Program-made: the position numbers and the translations under genes
The notes under the pieces: generated by a model
Databases searched by the model: none
What the model saw: the letters and a program-made list of their open reading frames with translations, nothing else
Told to the model about the DNA's origin: nothing
Source of the DNA: Nostoc sp. NMS7
GTDB taxonomy: Bacteria > Cyanobacteriota > Cyanobacteriia > Cyanobacteriales > Nostocaceae
Direction: 5' to 3'
NCBI RefSeq assembly: GCF_017115085.1
Contig: NZ_JABXKJ010000249.1
Location: 1 to 64,000 of the forward strand
Length of the DNA stretch: 64,000 bases
Shown: positions 18,691-28,461 of the stretch, piece after piece
Position numbering within the stretch: position 1 is the stretch's first letter
Layout of the letters: every line of letters begins with the position of its first letter

Positions 18691-19953
18691 ATGAAAAAAC
18701 CGCTACTACCTGCATTAAAGTCAAAAAATTACCAGTTGTTTTTTGCTGGACAAGGTATTTCCCTAATTGGGACATGGATGACCCAACTTGCGACGATTTG
18801 GCTAGTTTATGACTTAACAAAGTCCCCATTAATGCTAGGAGTTGTGGGATTTTCGAGTCAAATTCCTAGCTTTTTTTTAGCTCCCTTTGGCGGAGTGTTT
18901 GTAGATCGCTTTTCTCGGTATCGTACCTTAATTAGTACGCAAGTCTTAGCGATGATTCAATCGTTAACATTAGCAGTGCTGGCGCTCACTGGTGTGATTG
19001 AGGTATGGCACATCATCGTCTTGAGTTTGTTTCAAGGATTTATTAACGCCTTAGATGCACCAGCCCGCCAAGCTTTTGTGCCAGAATTGGTTGAACACAG
19101 AGAAGATTTAGCCAATGCGATCGCGATCAACTCTACTATGATCAACGGTGCGCGATTAATTGGCCCTGCGATCGGGGGTTTATTAATTGCTCGCGTTGGA
19201 ACTGGCTATTGTTTTTTAATTGATGGTTTGAGCTACATTGCTGTAATCGCCGCTTTATTGGCGATGCAAGTTAAACCTTGGAAAAATGTGATACCTGACG
19301 GTAATCCCTTGCAAAAAGTCAAAGAGGGATTTGTATATGCCTTTAGCTTCCCACCGATTCGATCTGTCTTATTGCTATCAGCTTTAGTTAGTTTTATGGG
19401 ACTGCAAAACACTATTCTCGTACCAGTTATGGCAGAACAAGTTCTCAAAGGTGGTGCAGAAACTTTGGGATTTTTGATGGCGGCATCTGGAGTTGGAGCC
19501 TTAACTGGTGGTATCTATCTAGCTACGCGCCAAACAATCTTGGGAATTGGGAAATTGATTGCCTTAGCTCCAGCAATTTTAGGAATTGGTCTAATTGCCT
19601 TTTCTTTGTCTCGATTTTTACCGCTTTCCTTATTTACAATGTTATTTGTTGGCTTGGGAACAATTCTTCAGATTGCTGCTAGCAACACATTTTTACAAAC
19701 AATTGTTGAGGACGACAAACGCGGACGATTAATGAGCTTATACACGATGTCATTTTTGGGGATGATTCCCGTGGGTAATTTATTAGGAGGTTTATTAGCA
19801 AGTCATATTGGTGCTTCTAACACTTTAATTATTGATGGTATAGCTTGTATTATCGGGTCGATTATTTTTAGCAGACAGTTGCCTGCTTTAAGGAAAATAA
19901 TGCGTCCAATTTATGAGCAAAAGGGCATTATTATCACGACTCAGGAAGTTTAA
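18691..19953 (+). CDS. MFS transporter (EntS-like)
   Basis: 'QGISLIGTWMTQLATIWLVYDLTKSPLMLGVVGFSSQIPSFFLAPFGGVFVDR'. Confidence 0.88.
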   Translation: MKKPLLPALKSKNYQLFFAGQGISLIGTWMTQLATIWLVYDLTKSPLMLGVVGFSSQIPSFFLAPFGGVFVDRFSRYRTLISTQVLAMIQSLTLAVLALTGVIEVWHIIVLSLFQGFINALDAPARQAFVPELVEHREDLANAIAINSTMINGARLIGPAIGGLLIARVGTGYCFLIDGLSYIAVIAALLAMQVKPWKNVIPDGNPLQKVKEGFVYAFSFPPIRSVLLLSALVSFMGLQNTILVPVMAEQVLKGGAETLGFLMAASGVGALTGGIYLATRQTILGIGKLIALAPAILGIGLIAFSLSRFLPLSLFTMLFVGLGTILQIAASNTFLQTIVEDDKRGRLMSLYTMSFLGMIPVGNLLGGLLASHIGASNTLIIDGIACIIGSIIFSRQLPALRKIMRPIYEQKGIIITTQEV

Positions 19954-20019
19954 GATAGTTAACCGCAATTAGATTTAGATTTAGATTTAGATTTATGTTA
20001 TACCAGTTTGCAGTTGAGT

Positions 20020-20190
20020 CAAATACAGACCTAACCCCCAACCCCTTACGCCAGATGCTACCCTGCGGGAACGCTAAGAGCGAACAAGTCGGCGGAGCCG
20101 CCCAACGCACTGGCTCCCCTACTAGCGTTGGGGAGTAAGATTTAAAGCCTCTCTCCTAAAAGGAGAGAGGAATGGAAGTGAAGTCAAAGC
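20020..20190. repeat. Dispersed intergenic repeat with internal insertion; related inverted copy at ~10005-10110
   Basis: 'acctaacccccaacccctt ... gcctctctcctaaaaggagagagg' matches the reverse complement of 'cctctctccttttaggagagaggc...aaggggttgggggttaggt'. Confidence 0.7.
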
Positions 20191-20325
20191 TGTATTGCAC
20201 CCAAGTGAGAACCTCTATAATGAGCTTTTATCGACTACTCATATTTTAATTTCGCCGCGCAGAGAGAAATAAAATATTTAATAATAACATTTTTTACTAC
20301 TTAACTTTGAAACAGGAAAAAGACT

Positions 20326-21906
20326 ATGGCTAACACAGGTGTAATTGGTCAGCAAGCACCACCAGAACGTGTACCGCTAAGAACTTGGATTGGTGTATTA
20401 GCCAGTATGCTTGGTGCATTTATGGCGGTATTAGATATTCAAATAACTAATGCTTCGCTGCAAGACATTCAAGCAAGTTTAGGAGCAACTCTAGAAGAAG
20501 GTTCTTGGATTTCTACAGCGTATCTGGTGGCAGAAATTGTGGTAATTCCTCTAACAGGATGGTTATCACGGGTGTTTTCTCTGCGACGTTATCTGTTAGT
20601 GAATACTGCCCTATTTATTTTCTTTTCTATATGCTGTGGTTGGTCGTGGGATCTCAATTCCATGATTTTATTTCGGGTCTTACAAGGTTTTAGTGGAGGA
20701 GTATTAATTCCCACCGCTATGACAGTTGTATTAACAACTTTACCTCAATCTAAGCAATCAATTGGGCTGGCGGCATTTGGGTTTAGTGCAGTTTTTGCAC
20801 CCTCAATTGGCCCAACATTAGGAGGTTGGTTAACAGAAAATTTTGGTTGGGAATACAACTTTTATATAAATGTAATTCCAGGGGTATTAATGCTGGCTGG
20901 CGTTTGGTACGGAATTAAGCAAGAACGACCCCAAATTAATTTACTAAAACAAGGTGACTGGTGGGGAATTATTGCAATGGCTATTGGATTAGGTTCCCTG
21001 CAAGTTGTTTTAGAAGAAGGTAGTCGCAAAGATTGGTTTAGTTCAACGCTGATTGTGCGCTTAAGTGCGATCGCAGTAATTTTTTTAGTCGTGTTTTTCT
21101 TTATAGAATTAACTCGTAAACAACCATTTATTAATTTACGGCTTGTGCTTAGGCGGAACTTTGGTTTAGCGAGTATTGTCAATGTGTCGCTGGGAATAGG
21201 ATTGTATGGTTCAATTTATATTTTACCTCTGTATCTCGCCCAAATTCAACAATACAATGCGCTGCAAATTGGTGAAGTATTAATTTGGGCTGGTATTCCC
21301 CAACTATTTATTATTCCCCTTATACCCAAATTGATGCAACGTATTGATGTGCGGTTAATGGTGGCTGTTGGTGTGACTTTGTTTTCTATCAGTGCGTTTA
21401 TGAACTCTGGAATGACTAATCAAACAGGATTAGATCAGTTACGCTGGTCGCAATTTGTGCGTGCAATGGGACAACCTCTAATTATGGTGCCGCTTAGTTC
21501 TATCGCCACTGCTGGATTGAGTCAGCAAGAAGCAGGTTCAGCGAGTGGTTTATTTAATATGATGCGGAATTTGGGCGGTTCTATAGGAATTGCATCTTTA
21601 GCAACTTTATTAACTAACAGAGAGCAATTTCACTCGAATAGATTGGGTGATGGAGTATCTTTATATAACCCAGAAACTCAACAGCGACTTGACCAAATGA
21701 CCCAGTATTTTATCAGTAGGGGAGCCGATTTGAGTACAGCACAAAATCAAGCGATCGCATCCATATCTAACATTGTCCGCCGGGAAGCATTTGTAATGGC
21801 TTTTAACGATTGTTTCTACTTTATTGGCATTGCTTTGTTACTCAGTGGCATTGCCATTTTATTCTTGAAAAAGGTGAAGCCAACTGGTGGCGCTGTCGCA
21901 CATTAG
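20326..21906 (+). CDS. DHA2-family MFS drug transporter (EmrB/QacA-like)
   Basis: 'ASMLGAFMAVLDIQITNASLQDIQASLGATLEEGSWISTAYLVAEIVVIPLTGWLS'. Confidence 0.9.
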   Translation: MANTGVIGQQAPPERVPLRTWIGVLASMLGAFMAVLDIQITNASLQDIQASLGATLEEGSWISTAYLVAEIVVIPLTGWLSRVFSLRRYLLVNTALFIFFSICCGWSWDLNSMILFRVLQGFSGGVLIPTAMTVVLTTLPQSKQSIGLAAFGFSAVFAPSIGPTLGGWLTENFGWEYNFYINVIPGVLMLAGVWYGIKQERPQINLLKQGDWWGIIAMAIGLGSLQVVLEEGSRKDWFSSTLIVRLSAIAVIFLVVFFFIELTRKQPFINLRLVLRRNFGLASIVNVSLGIGLYGSIYILPLYLAQIQQYNALQIGEVLIWAGIPQLFIIPLIPKLMQRIDVRLMVAVGVTLFSISAFMNSGMTNQTGLDQLRWSQFVRAMGQPLIMVPLSSIATAGLSQQEAGSASGLFNMMRNLGGSIGIASLATLLTNREQFHSNRLGDGVSLYNPETQQRLDQMTQYFISRGADLSTAQNQAIASISNIVRREAFVMAFNDCFYFIGIALLLSGIAILFLKKVKPTGGAVAH

Positions 21907-21953
21907 ATTGTTCTATGGGTTAAAATGTTTGATAAAACTACTAACGTACTAAA

Positions 21954-22538
21954 ATGGTAATTAGCCAAAATAAGTACTATATCTCTCCAAAATAATACTT
22001 AGAAAGCGAAAAAGTAAGTGAAATAAAACACGAGTATATTGATGGGCAAGTCTACGCAATGGCAGGGGCAAGTGATGCTCATGTCACAGTTAGCATGAAT
22101 GTATCTATGCTCTTGCGAAACCATCTCCGGGGTAGTGATTGCCGTGTCTATATGTTAGACATGAAAGCACAAATTGATGTCATAAATCGCTATTTCTATC
22201 CTGATGTGATGGTTACTTGTGATATACGAGATAAAGAATTTGAATATTTTAAGTGCTATCCTAGCTTAATTATCGAGGTGTTTTCTGAGTCAACAGAAGG
22301 CTATGACAGAGGGAAGAAATTTGCCAGCTACCAACACTTAGAATCACTACAAGAGTATGTGCTAATTTCACCAGACAGAATGAGTGTAGAATGCTTCCGC
22401 CGCAATGAGGAAGGAAATTCGGTACTTTACCTTTATGAAGAAGAAGTCTATTTAGCTAGCGTTGATTTCCGTTGTGCGATGCCTACGGCGGGCTACGCCT
22501 ACGCAGCTATATATGAAGATGTATTATTAGTAGATTAA
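21954..22538 (+). pseudogene. Uma2-family endonuclease with in-frame nonsense codon near the N-terminus
   Basis: Frame from ATG 21954: MVISQNKYYISPK*YLESEKVSEIKHEYIDGQVYAMAGASDAHVTVS...; TAA at 21993-21995; track ORF starts at 22059. Confidence 0.8.
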
Positions 22539-22576
22539 TTAACTTCTCCAATAGCAGATGCTGCACGTACCCTTTT

Positions 22577-23647
22577 ATGAAAGTTCCTGTTGTTTTGATT
22601 GTTTTTAATCGTCCTGATTATACTGCTCAAGTCTGGGAGTCCATCCGCCAAGCTCAACCTCAACAATTATGGGTGATTGCAGATGGGCCGCGTCCCCATG
22701 TTCCTAAGGATATTGAACAGTGTCAAGCTGCAAGAGCGATCGTCGAAACGGTAGATTGGCCTTGTGAGGTTATGAAAAATTATGCTAGTGAAAATTGGGG
22801 ATGTGGGAAAAGAGTATTTAGTGGATTATCTTGGGTATTTGATCAAGTTGAAGAAGCTATTATTTTAGAGGATGATTGTCTACCTAACCCGACTTTCTTC
22901 CCATTTTGTACAGAATTGCTCGCTCGCTATCGATTCGATCCTCGTATTTTGCTCATTAGTGGACGCAATGATCTCGGGCAGTGGAAAAGTGACCAGCAAA
23001 GCTACCATTTTTCTCATTATGGAAGCATTTGGGGTTGGGCAAGTTGGCAACGGGCTTGGAAACTCTGTGATCCCAGTTTAAAATCCTTTGACTCAACGAC
23101 CATTCTTCAAACTCTAAGTGAAGTCTTAGCGGACTCAGAACAGGTAAATTATCGCTTTTGGCTTTATGAGAATATTCTAAATGGGCGCATTGATACTTGG
23201 GATATTCAATGGGCTTTGGCTCGATTACTTGATCAAGGTTTAGAAATTGCTCCTTCTGTAAACTTAGTCAAAAATTTAGGCTTTGATCCTCAAGCAACTC
23301 ATACTAAAAAAGTAGATGATCTGCGCGCAGAGATTATTTCTAGTTCAATGCAATTTCCTTTACAACATCCTCCGGAAATATTTCAGAGTGATGATAACTT
23401 TGATCGTCAAACTTTTTTAATGCAACTAATGAGCACCTATAAACAAGTCCGGGCTTTGAAGGTCTTGCAACAAGCGATCGCTCAGGGGAAAACACCACCT
23501 CATTTAGAACCAGGAATTTTCCATGCACTCACGCCACTTTACCACTTGCAAGAAGCAAATTCAGTATTAAAACATATTTTACAATGGAATCCTAGCCATA
23601 AAGCGGCTAATTTACTTTGCCAGGAATTTCAAAAATTTTTACACTGA
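22577..23647 (+). CDS. glycosyltransferase (GT2-like, HlpA-type)
   Basis: 'VPVVLIVFNRPDYTAQVWESIRQ...WVIADGPRP...AIILEDDCLPNPTFFPFC...HYGSIWGWASWQRAW'. Confidence 0.8.
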   Translation: MKVPVVLIVFNRPDYTAQVWESIRQAQPQQLWVIADGPRPHVPKDIEQCQAARAIVETVDWPCEVMKNYASENWGCGKRVFSGLSWVFDQVEEAIILEDDCLPNPTFFPFCTELLARYRFDPRILLISGRNDLGQWKSDQQSYHFSHYGSIWGWASWQRAWKLCDPSLKSFDSTTILQTLSEVLADSEQVNYRFWLYENILNGRIDTWDIQWALARLLDQGLEIAPSVNLVKNLGFDPQATHTKKVDDLRAEIISSSMQFPLQHPPEIFQSDDNFDRQTFLMQLMSTYKQVRALKVLQQAIAQGKTPPHLEPGIFHALTPLYHLQEANSVLKHILQWNPSHKAANLLCQEFQKFLH

Positions 23648-24856
23648 TCACGCCTCAGATTTTAAGACTAAGCTGATCGACTTGTGGAGCATTCGCCATC
23701 CTTTTTGTAGCAATATCCCTGGCAGTTGCCAGACATGATCTAATTTCCATTGATGCTTTAAAAATTCCAAGAATCCTTCAGAATAACCAGACTGCTCATA
23801 CTGGCACTTTAAGGAATATTCCTCATATCGATACTGTAAACTTAAGTAGTAGTCTAACATTACTGAAGTTGCCTTGATTCGCGGAAAAGGTTGAAGTTGG
23901 TGTTCATATAGAATCTTTTCGTTTAAGGAATTAGATATTTTTGCTAATTTTTCTAAAACTTCTACAGGAATTGGGGCATTCAAAACAAACTTTAAATAGC
24001 CAAGAGTATCGTACAAAGGTTGATTAAGATGAAATTGCTCGGCGAAATTGACGAGTCTTTGCCAGTCTAAATCAGGTGATTGCTGTAAAATAATCCAAGC
24101 ATCTACAGCCCAACGGAGTGGGGGTAAAGAATTCCATCGCGCACCATGAATACAAACATGAAATAGCTGATCGCTAGGATTGAGAATCTTGACTGTCCCA
24201 CCACGAATTTGTAGCGATTCAGAAGCTTGCCAAAAAGCTGCATCTAACTCTGGAATACATTCGTGAAGAATATGCCAATGAAGATCAAGTTCTAAGCCAC
24301 TTTCGTTGATAAAAGTTTGAGCGTGCCGTATTGAAAGTAAATGCTTTGAGCGAGAATAAGATTCACCTGGCTTTTCGTACCATTGAAGGTTTTCCAAGAC
24401 TTGAACTGCAATCTCCACTTGTTCAGAGGACACTAGTAAATCTAAATCATTCATGGAGCGACAGCCAATATTTTGATAGTAGCGTGAGATTAATGCCACT
24501 CCCTTTAACAACAACGTTGAAATCCCTGCTCCCTCAAAGGCTCGAATTACTTTTTCTAGCTGATGTAGAAGTAACTGATTTTTATACCAAATTTTGCAAT
24601 AAACGCCTTTTAGTTTAAGTAAAATTGGATCTTCAATCGGATGACTTCTTAGGTTGTAATAAAGCTGGGATAGAAGACGATAAGAACCACTATCAATACT
24701 GTCAAAATCAACTGTATTTCTCCACTCTCGCCAAACAAGTAGGCTTTCTTGTCCCTGCCATAAAGCCGCCTTCAAAAGCAGTTCTTGGAATGAATTTGGC
24801 CAAGGGCCTTGTGGGTAACGAAGCAAAAGAGACGCATCATAATTCTTCTGAGTCAT
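23648..24856 (-). CDS. nucleotidyltransferase family protein (NTP_transf_5-like)
   Basis: 'GISTLLLKGVALISRYYQNIGCRSMNDLDLLV' and 'ELDLHWHI...FHVCIHGARWNSLPPLRWAVDAWIIL'. Confidence 0.85.
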   Translation of the reverse strand: MTQKNYDASLLLRYPQGPWPNSFQELLLKAALWQGQESLLVWREWRNTVDFDSIDSGSYRLLSQLYYNLRSHPIEDPILLKLKGVYCKIWYKNQLLLHQLEKVIRAFEGAGISTLLLKGVALISRYYQNIGCRSMNDLDLLVSSEQVEIAVQVLENLQWYEKPGESYSRSKHLLSIRHAQTFINESGLELDLHWHILHECIPELDAAFWQASESLQIRGGTVKILNPSDQLFHVCIHGARWNSLPPLRWAVDAWIILQQSPDLDWQRLVNFAEQFHLNQPLYDTLGYLKFVLNAPIPVEVLEKLAKISNSLNEKILYEHQLQPFPRIKATSVMLDYYLSLQYRYEEYSLKCQYEQSGYSEGFLEFLKHQWKLDHVWQLPGILLQKGWRMLHKSISLVLKSEA

Positions 24857-25188
24857 TTAAAGACACCTAAAACTTTACAAAAGTACCAAAGAATTTAAAA
24901 AACTTAAGGCTCAATAACTGTTTCAGGGAGATGAGCTAAGGAAAAAGCCTAAAAGGGTTGTTGAACCAAAAGTGATCCAAGTGCTGAAGATATCCGGGGC
25001 TGAAAGTAAAGAGCAGCATATATTTCAAGCGCTTCTCTCCAAATCCCTCCCCGAAAACCCTATAGAGCCAAACTTAAAACTACTTATGCTTACTGCATCT
25101 ATCTCCCAAGAAATCCGTATTGTTACTGAGACCTAAACCTGGTTTAACATTGTACACTCTTTGGAGCGAATAATAGAGTATAGAATTT

Positions 25189-25647
25189 ATGAATTACAAG
25201 ACTTGCTTTAAGTTTAGAGATTCCCAGATTGTATATGAGTTTTTTGATGATGAGGTCATTTTAATTGATTTCAACAATGGTAGCTATTATCACCTAAACG
25301 GAGTAGGACTGATTATTTTGAAGGGAGTTGAAGAAGAAAAGTCACTGCTGGAAATTATTCAACTTCTTTTACAAAATTTTATAAATTGTCCTCCAGATTT
25401 ACAGCAAGTTGTCACAACTTTTTTAGAGGAGTTACAACGAGAATCTCTTATTGTTGTTAACACTGAAGCTTTAGACAATGGCAATAATACGGAAGCTAGC
25501 CAGAACGATCCATCTTCTGAGTCACTGCCAGTATTTCAGCTTCCCTCTCTCAAAAAATATACTGATATGCAAGATTTACTCTTACTTGATCCCATTCATG
25601 ATGTAGATGATGCAGGCTGGCCTGTACGTTTACCCTCATCCAGGTAG
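25189..25647 (+). CDS. PqqD-like (RiPP recognition element) protein with C-terminal extension
   Basis: 'VYEFFDDEVILIDFNNGSYYHLNGVGLIILKGVEEEKSLLEIIQLLL' PqqD-like; extension 'LPSLKKYTDMQDLLLLDPIHDVDDAGWPVRLPSSR'. Confidence 0.8.
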   Translation: MNYKTCFKFRDSQIVYEFFDDEVILIDFNNGSYYHLNGVGLIILKGVEEEKSLLEIIQLLLQNFINCPPDLQQVVTTFLEELQRESLIVVNTEALDNGNNTEASQNDPSSESLPVFQLPSLKKYTDMQDLLLLDPIHDVDDAGWPVRLPSSR

Positions 25648-25666
25648 TCTTTGTTTTTCTTTCTTT

Positions 25667-26689
25667 ATGGATGCGAACGCGTATTTTAGTGCGGCCCACA
25701 AAGCATTTTGCCAAGCTCAAGTTCAGCAAGGGAATATTGAGTACTGGTACAAAATCGGCGGATATATCATCTGTCAGCGTTTTGCTGGACAAGCTTTAAT
25801 TCCTCAAATGACCGAGGCTTTATCTCACTTGCAAATTTCTCCTTGTTCCTCAGCAGATTTGACAATTTGTCTTTGGGACAGTTCTTCTACAGGCATAGCC
25901 ATGCCTTCTCCCCCTTGGTCGGTTTATGATTACGGCGATCGTGGATTAGTAAATGGCTATAATTGCGATCGCTTTTGTACCCTGTTTCAAGTTGGACCTG
26001 ATGTTTTGCACCTTTTTGATCGAGATCGTCAGCTAGCTCTGTATTGGGTTAAAACAGCAGCGCAAATTCCTTATTGGGAACATAGTTTTCCATTGCGGAT
26101 CGCGCTACATTGGTGGACTCGTTCTTTTCCACTCCAATTAGTTCATGCAGGAGCAGTAGGGACGCAGACGGGCTGTGTATTACTGACAGGTAAAAGTGGT
26201 TCCGGAAAATCAACAACGACCTTAGCTTGCCTAGAAGCCGGGCTGCTATATCTAGGAGATGACTACGTAATGATACAAACTGAACCGATTTCTAGTGTTT
26301 ATAGTCTTTACAATACTGCCAAACTGGAAGCTAGTAACCTATGGCGCTTTCCCAATCTAGCCAATAATGTTAGTAATTTGGAACGATTAAACTGCGAAAA
26401 AGCCTTAATATTTTTACACAATCACAGACCGGAACAGTTAATATCTCATTTACCTATTCGGGCTGTTTTAACACTTGAGATTAGCCATCAGGAAAATTCT
26501 TCACTCCAGAAACGCTCCCCCTCAGAAAGTTTTGCCGCTTTAGCTCCCACAACGACTTTCCACCTCCCCCGATATACTAAAGTTATTACTCAAAAAATTG
26601 CTGCTTTAGTTAATCAGGTACCCAATTACAGATTAATCTTAGGTACTAATTTAAAACAAATTCCTGAAGCTGTTTTGAGTTTGCTCTAG
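25667..26689 (+). CDS. HPr kinase-related (HprK-like) protein
   Basis: 'FPLQLVHAGAVGTQTGCVLLTGKSGSGKSTTTLACLEAGLLYLGDDYVMI' P-loop; start at ATG 25667 preferred over 25607, which overlaps the PqqD ORF. Confidence 0.8.
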   Translation: MDANAYFSAAHKAFCQAQVQQGNIEYWYKIGGYIICQRFAGQALIPQMTEALSHLQISPCSSADLTICLWDSSSTGIAMPSPPWSVYDYGDRGLVNGYNCDRFCTLFQVGPDVLHLFDRDRQLALYWVKTAAQIPYWEHSFPLRIALHWWTRSFPLQLVHAGAVGTQTGCVLLTGKSGSGKSTTTLACLEAGLLYLGDDYVMIQTEPISSVYSLYNTAKLEASNLWRFPNLANNVSNLERLNCEKALIFLHNHRPEQLISHLPIRAVLTLEISHQENSSLQKRSPSESFAALAPTTTFHLPRYTKVITQKIAALVNQVPNYRLILGTNLKQIPEAVLSLL

Positions 26690-26949
26690 TCAGAAATTCA
26701 TGGAAGTAACGCTCTTTTATCACTCTCATGAAAGAATAAATGATATGTCGTAAACGCTTTGCTAGACTATGTTTGGCAAAATTCCAGCAATCTCCTTTCT
26801 CTAATTACTTAAAAGTACATTGGTTCTGTTTTTTTTAACAAATGACCACAGAGCCGATATTCTATTACTTGCTTCCTAGAATATATTTTGTTCTCCTCTA
26901 GCAAAAGCACACTCCTTTGACTCACAATCTAAAAGATTAAGTAGCTAGA

Positions 26950-27660
26950 ATGAAACCAACTCTAAGCATTATTATTCCCATTTATAATGGTGCAAAATTT
27001 TTGTCTCAAGCTGTTCATTGTATTCAGCAGCAGGAAGAATTACCTAAAAATACAGAAATCTGGCTGATTGATGATGGCTCTACGGATGATACGGCAGCGA
27101 TCGCCCAACAATTTTCTGTAAATTATTATTATCAACCTCGGCAAGGTTCTGCCTCGGCTCGGAATCAAGGAATTTTAATCACTCAAGGTGAATTTATTGC
27201 CTTTCTAGATGTAGATGATTTGTGGTCACCTAATAAATTAAAAACTCATCTCGCTGTGTTATTAGCTCAACCTGAAATTTCTATTGTTAAAGGTTTGATA
27301 CAGGAAATGCATTTAAATCAGTCCTCTGATATCAGGGGCAATCAGGAAAATGATATCGATTTTGAATTCAAAGGTAAACCCTATGAAAGTTTTCATTTAG
27401 GAGCTACAACCTTTCGGCGGAGTATTTTTGAGCAGGTCGGTTTGTTAGATGAAACATTTTGGTATGGGGAGGATGTAGAGTGGTTTGTACGAGCTAAAGA
27501 TAAGGGTGTGACCTCTGTAGTAGTACCTCAAATCTCTCTTTACTACCGTCGTCATTTAAATAGTCTAACCATGCAATGTAAACAGCAACCTCTGGGATTA
27601 ACCAAAGCATTACATAAACTATTGACACAGCGTCAACTTTTGAATTCTCCCTTTGGTTGA
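26950..27660 (+). CDS. glycosyltransferase family 2
   Basis: 'LSIIIPIYNGAKFLSQAVHCIQQQ...LIDDGSTDDTAAIAQ...SARNQGI...FLDVDDLW'. Confidence 0.92.
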   Translation: MKPTLSIIIPIYNGAKFLSQAVHCIQQQEELPKNTEIWLIDDGSTDDTAAIAQQFSVNYYYQPRQGSASARNQGILITQGEFIAFLDVDDLWSPNKLKTHLAVLLAQPEISIVKGLIQEMHLNQSSDIRGNQENDIDFEFKGKPYESFHLGATTFRRSIFEQVGLLDETFWYGEDVEWFVRAKDKGVTSVVVPQISLYYRRHLNSLTMQCKQQPLGLTKALHKLLTQRQLLNSPFG

Positions 27661-27694
27661 GTTTTTAATTAAGTAATCTTTATTATTTGTACTT

Positions 27695-28384
27695 ATGAAT
27701 ACTTCTAACCTCGTTAGTATTATTGTGGTTGTCAAGAACGGTGAACGTTATTTGAAAGCAGCCTTAGATAGTATTCAACAGCAAAACTACTCCAATTATG
27801 AAACTATTGTGATTGATGGAGCTTCAACGGATCGAACAGCCGAAATTGCTCAGTCTTACTTAGGTATGATTTATCAACAACAAGATGGGAAAGGATTAGC
27901 CCAAGCACGGAATACTGGAATTTCGGTAGCGCAGGGAGAATTAATTACCTTTCTAGATCATGATGATTACTGGGAAGTCAATTCCTTAAGTCAACGGGTA
28001 AATTCTCTCTTATTGGAACCACAGATCCAGGGAACTGTAGGATATTTAGAAAAATTTTTTGAATCTGATTATAAAACTACGGAATCACTTAAAGATGAAG
28101 AAGCTTTTAAGCCCATCATTGGTTATACACCTGGTACTCTTTTAGCTAGACGAACACTTTTTGAACAGGTGGGAGGTTTCAATTCAGAATTTAAGATTGG
28201 ATGCGATAGTGAATGGTTTGCACGAGTTCAAGACCAGGAAATTTTACTAAAAGTTTTACCGATATTAGTCTTGTACAAACGTTTACATAATAATAATCTT
28301 TCTTCTCAAAAAGAAGTTTATCGCCAAGAAATTTTTATTTTATTGCAACAATCTTTGAAGCGTCGTCAGGCTTATAAACGATAG
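27695..28384 (+). CDS. glycosyltransferase family 2
   Basis: 'VSIIVVVKNGERYLKAALDSIQQQNYSNYETIVIDGASTDRTAEIA...FLDHDDYW'. Confidence 0.92.
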   Translation: MNTSNLVSIIVVVKNGERYLKAALDSIQQQNYSNYETIVIDGASTDRTAEIAQSYLGMIYQQQDGKGLAQARNTGISVAQGELITFLDHDDYWEVNSLSQRVNSLLLEPQIQGTVGYLEKFFESDYKTTESLKDEEAFKPIIGYTPGTLLARRTLFEQVGGFNSEFKIGCDSEWFARVQDQEILLKVLPILVLYKRLHNNNLSSQKEVYRQEIFILLQQSLKRRQAYKR

Positions 28385-28461
28385 ATAAAGCGAAAATAAC
28401 ACCTATAATTTATAATCCAATTTGGCGTTACTAAGTCAACCTTTTAATCCTGATTATTGAG

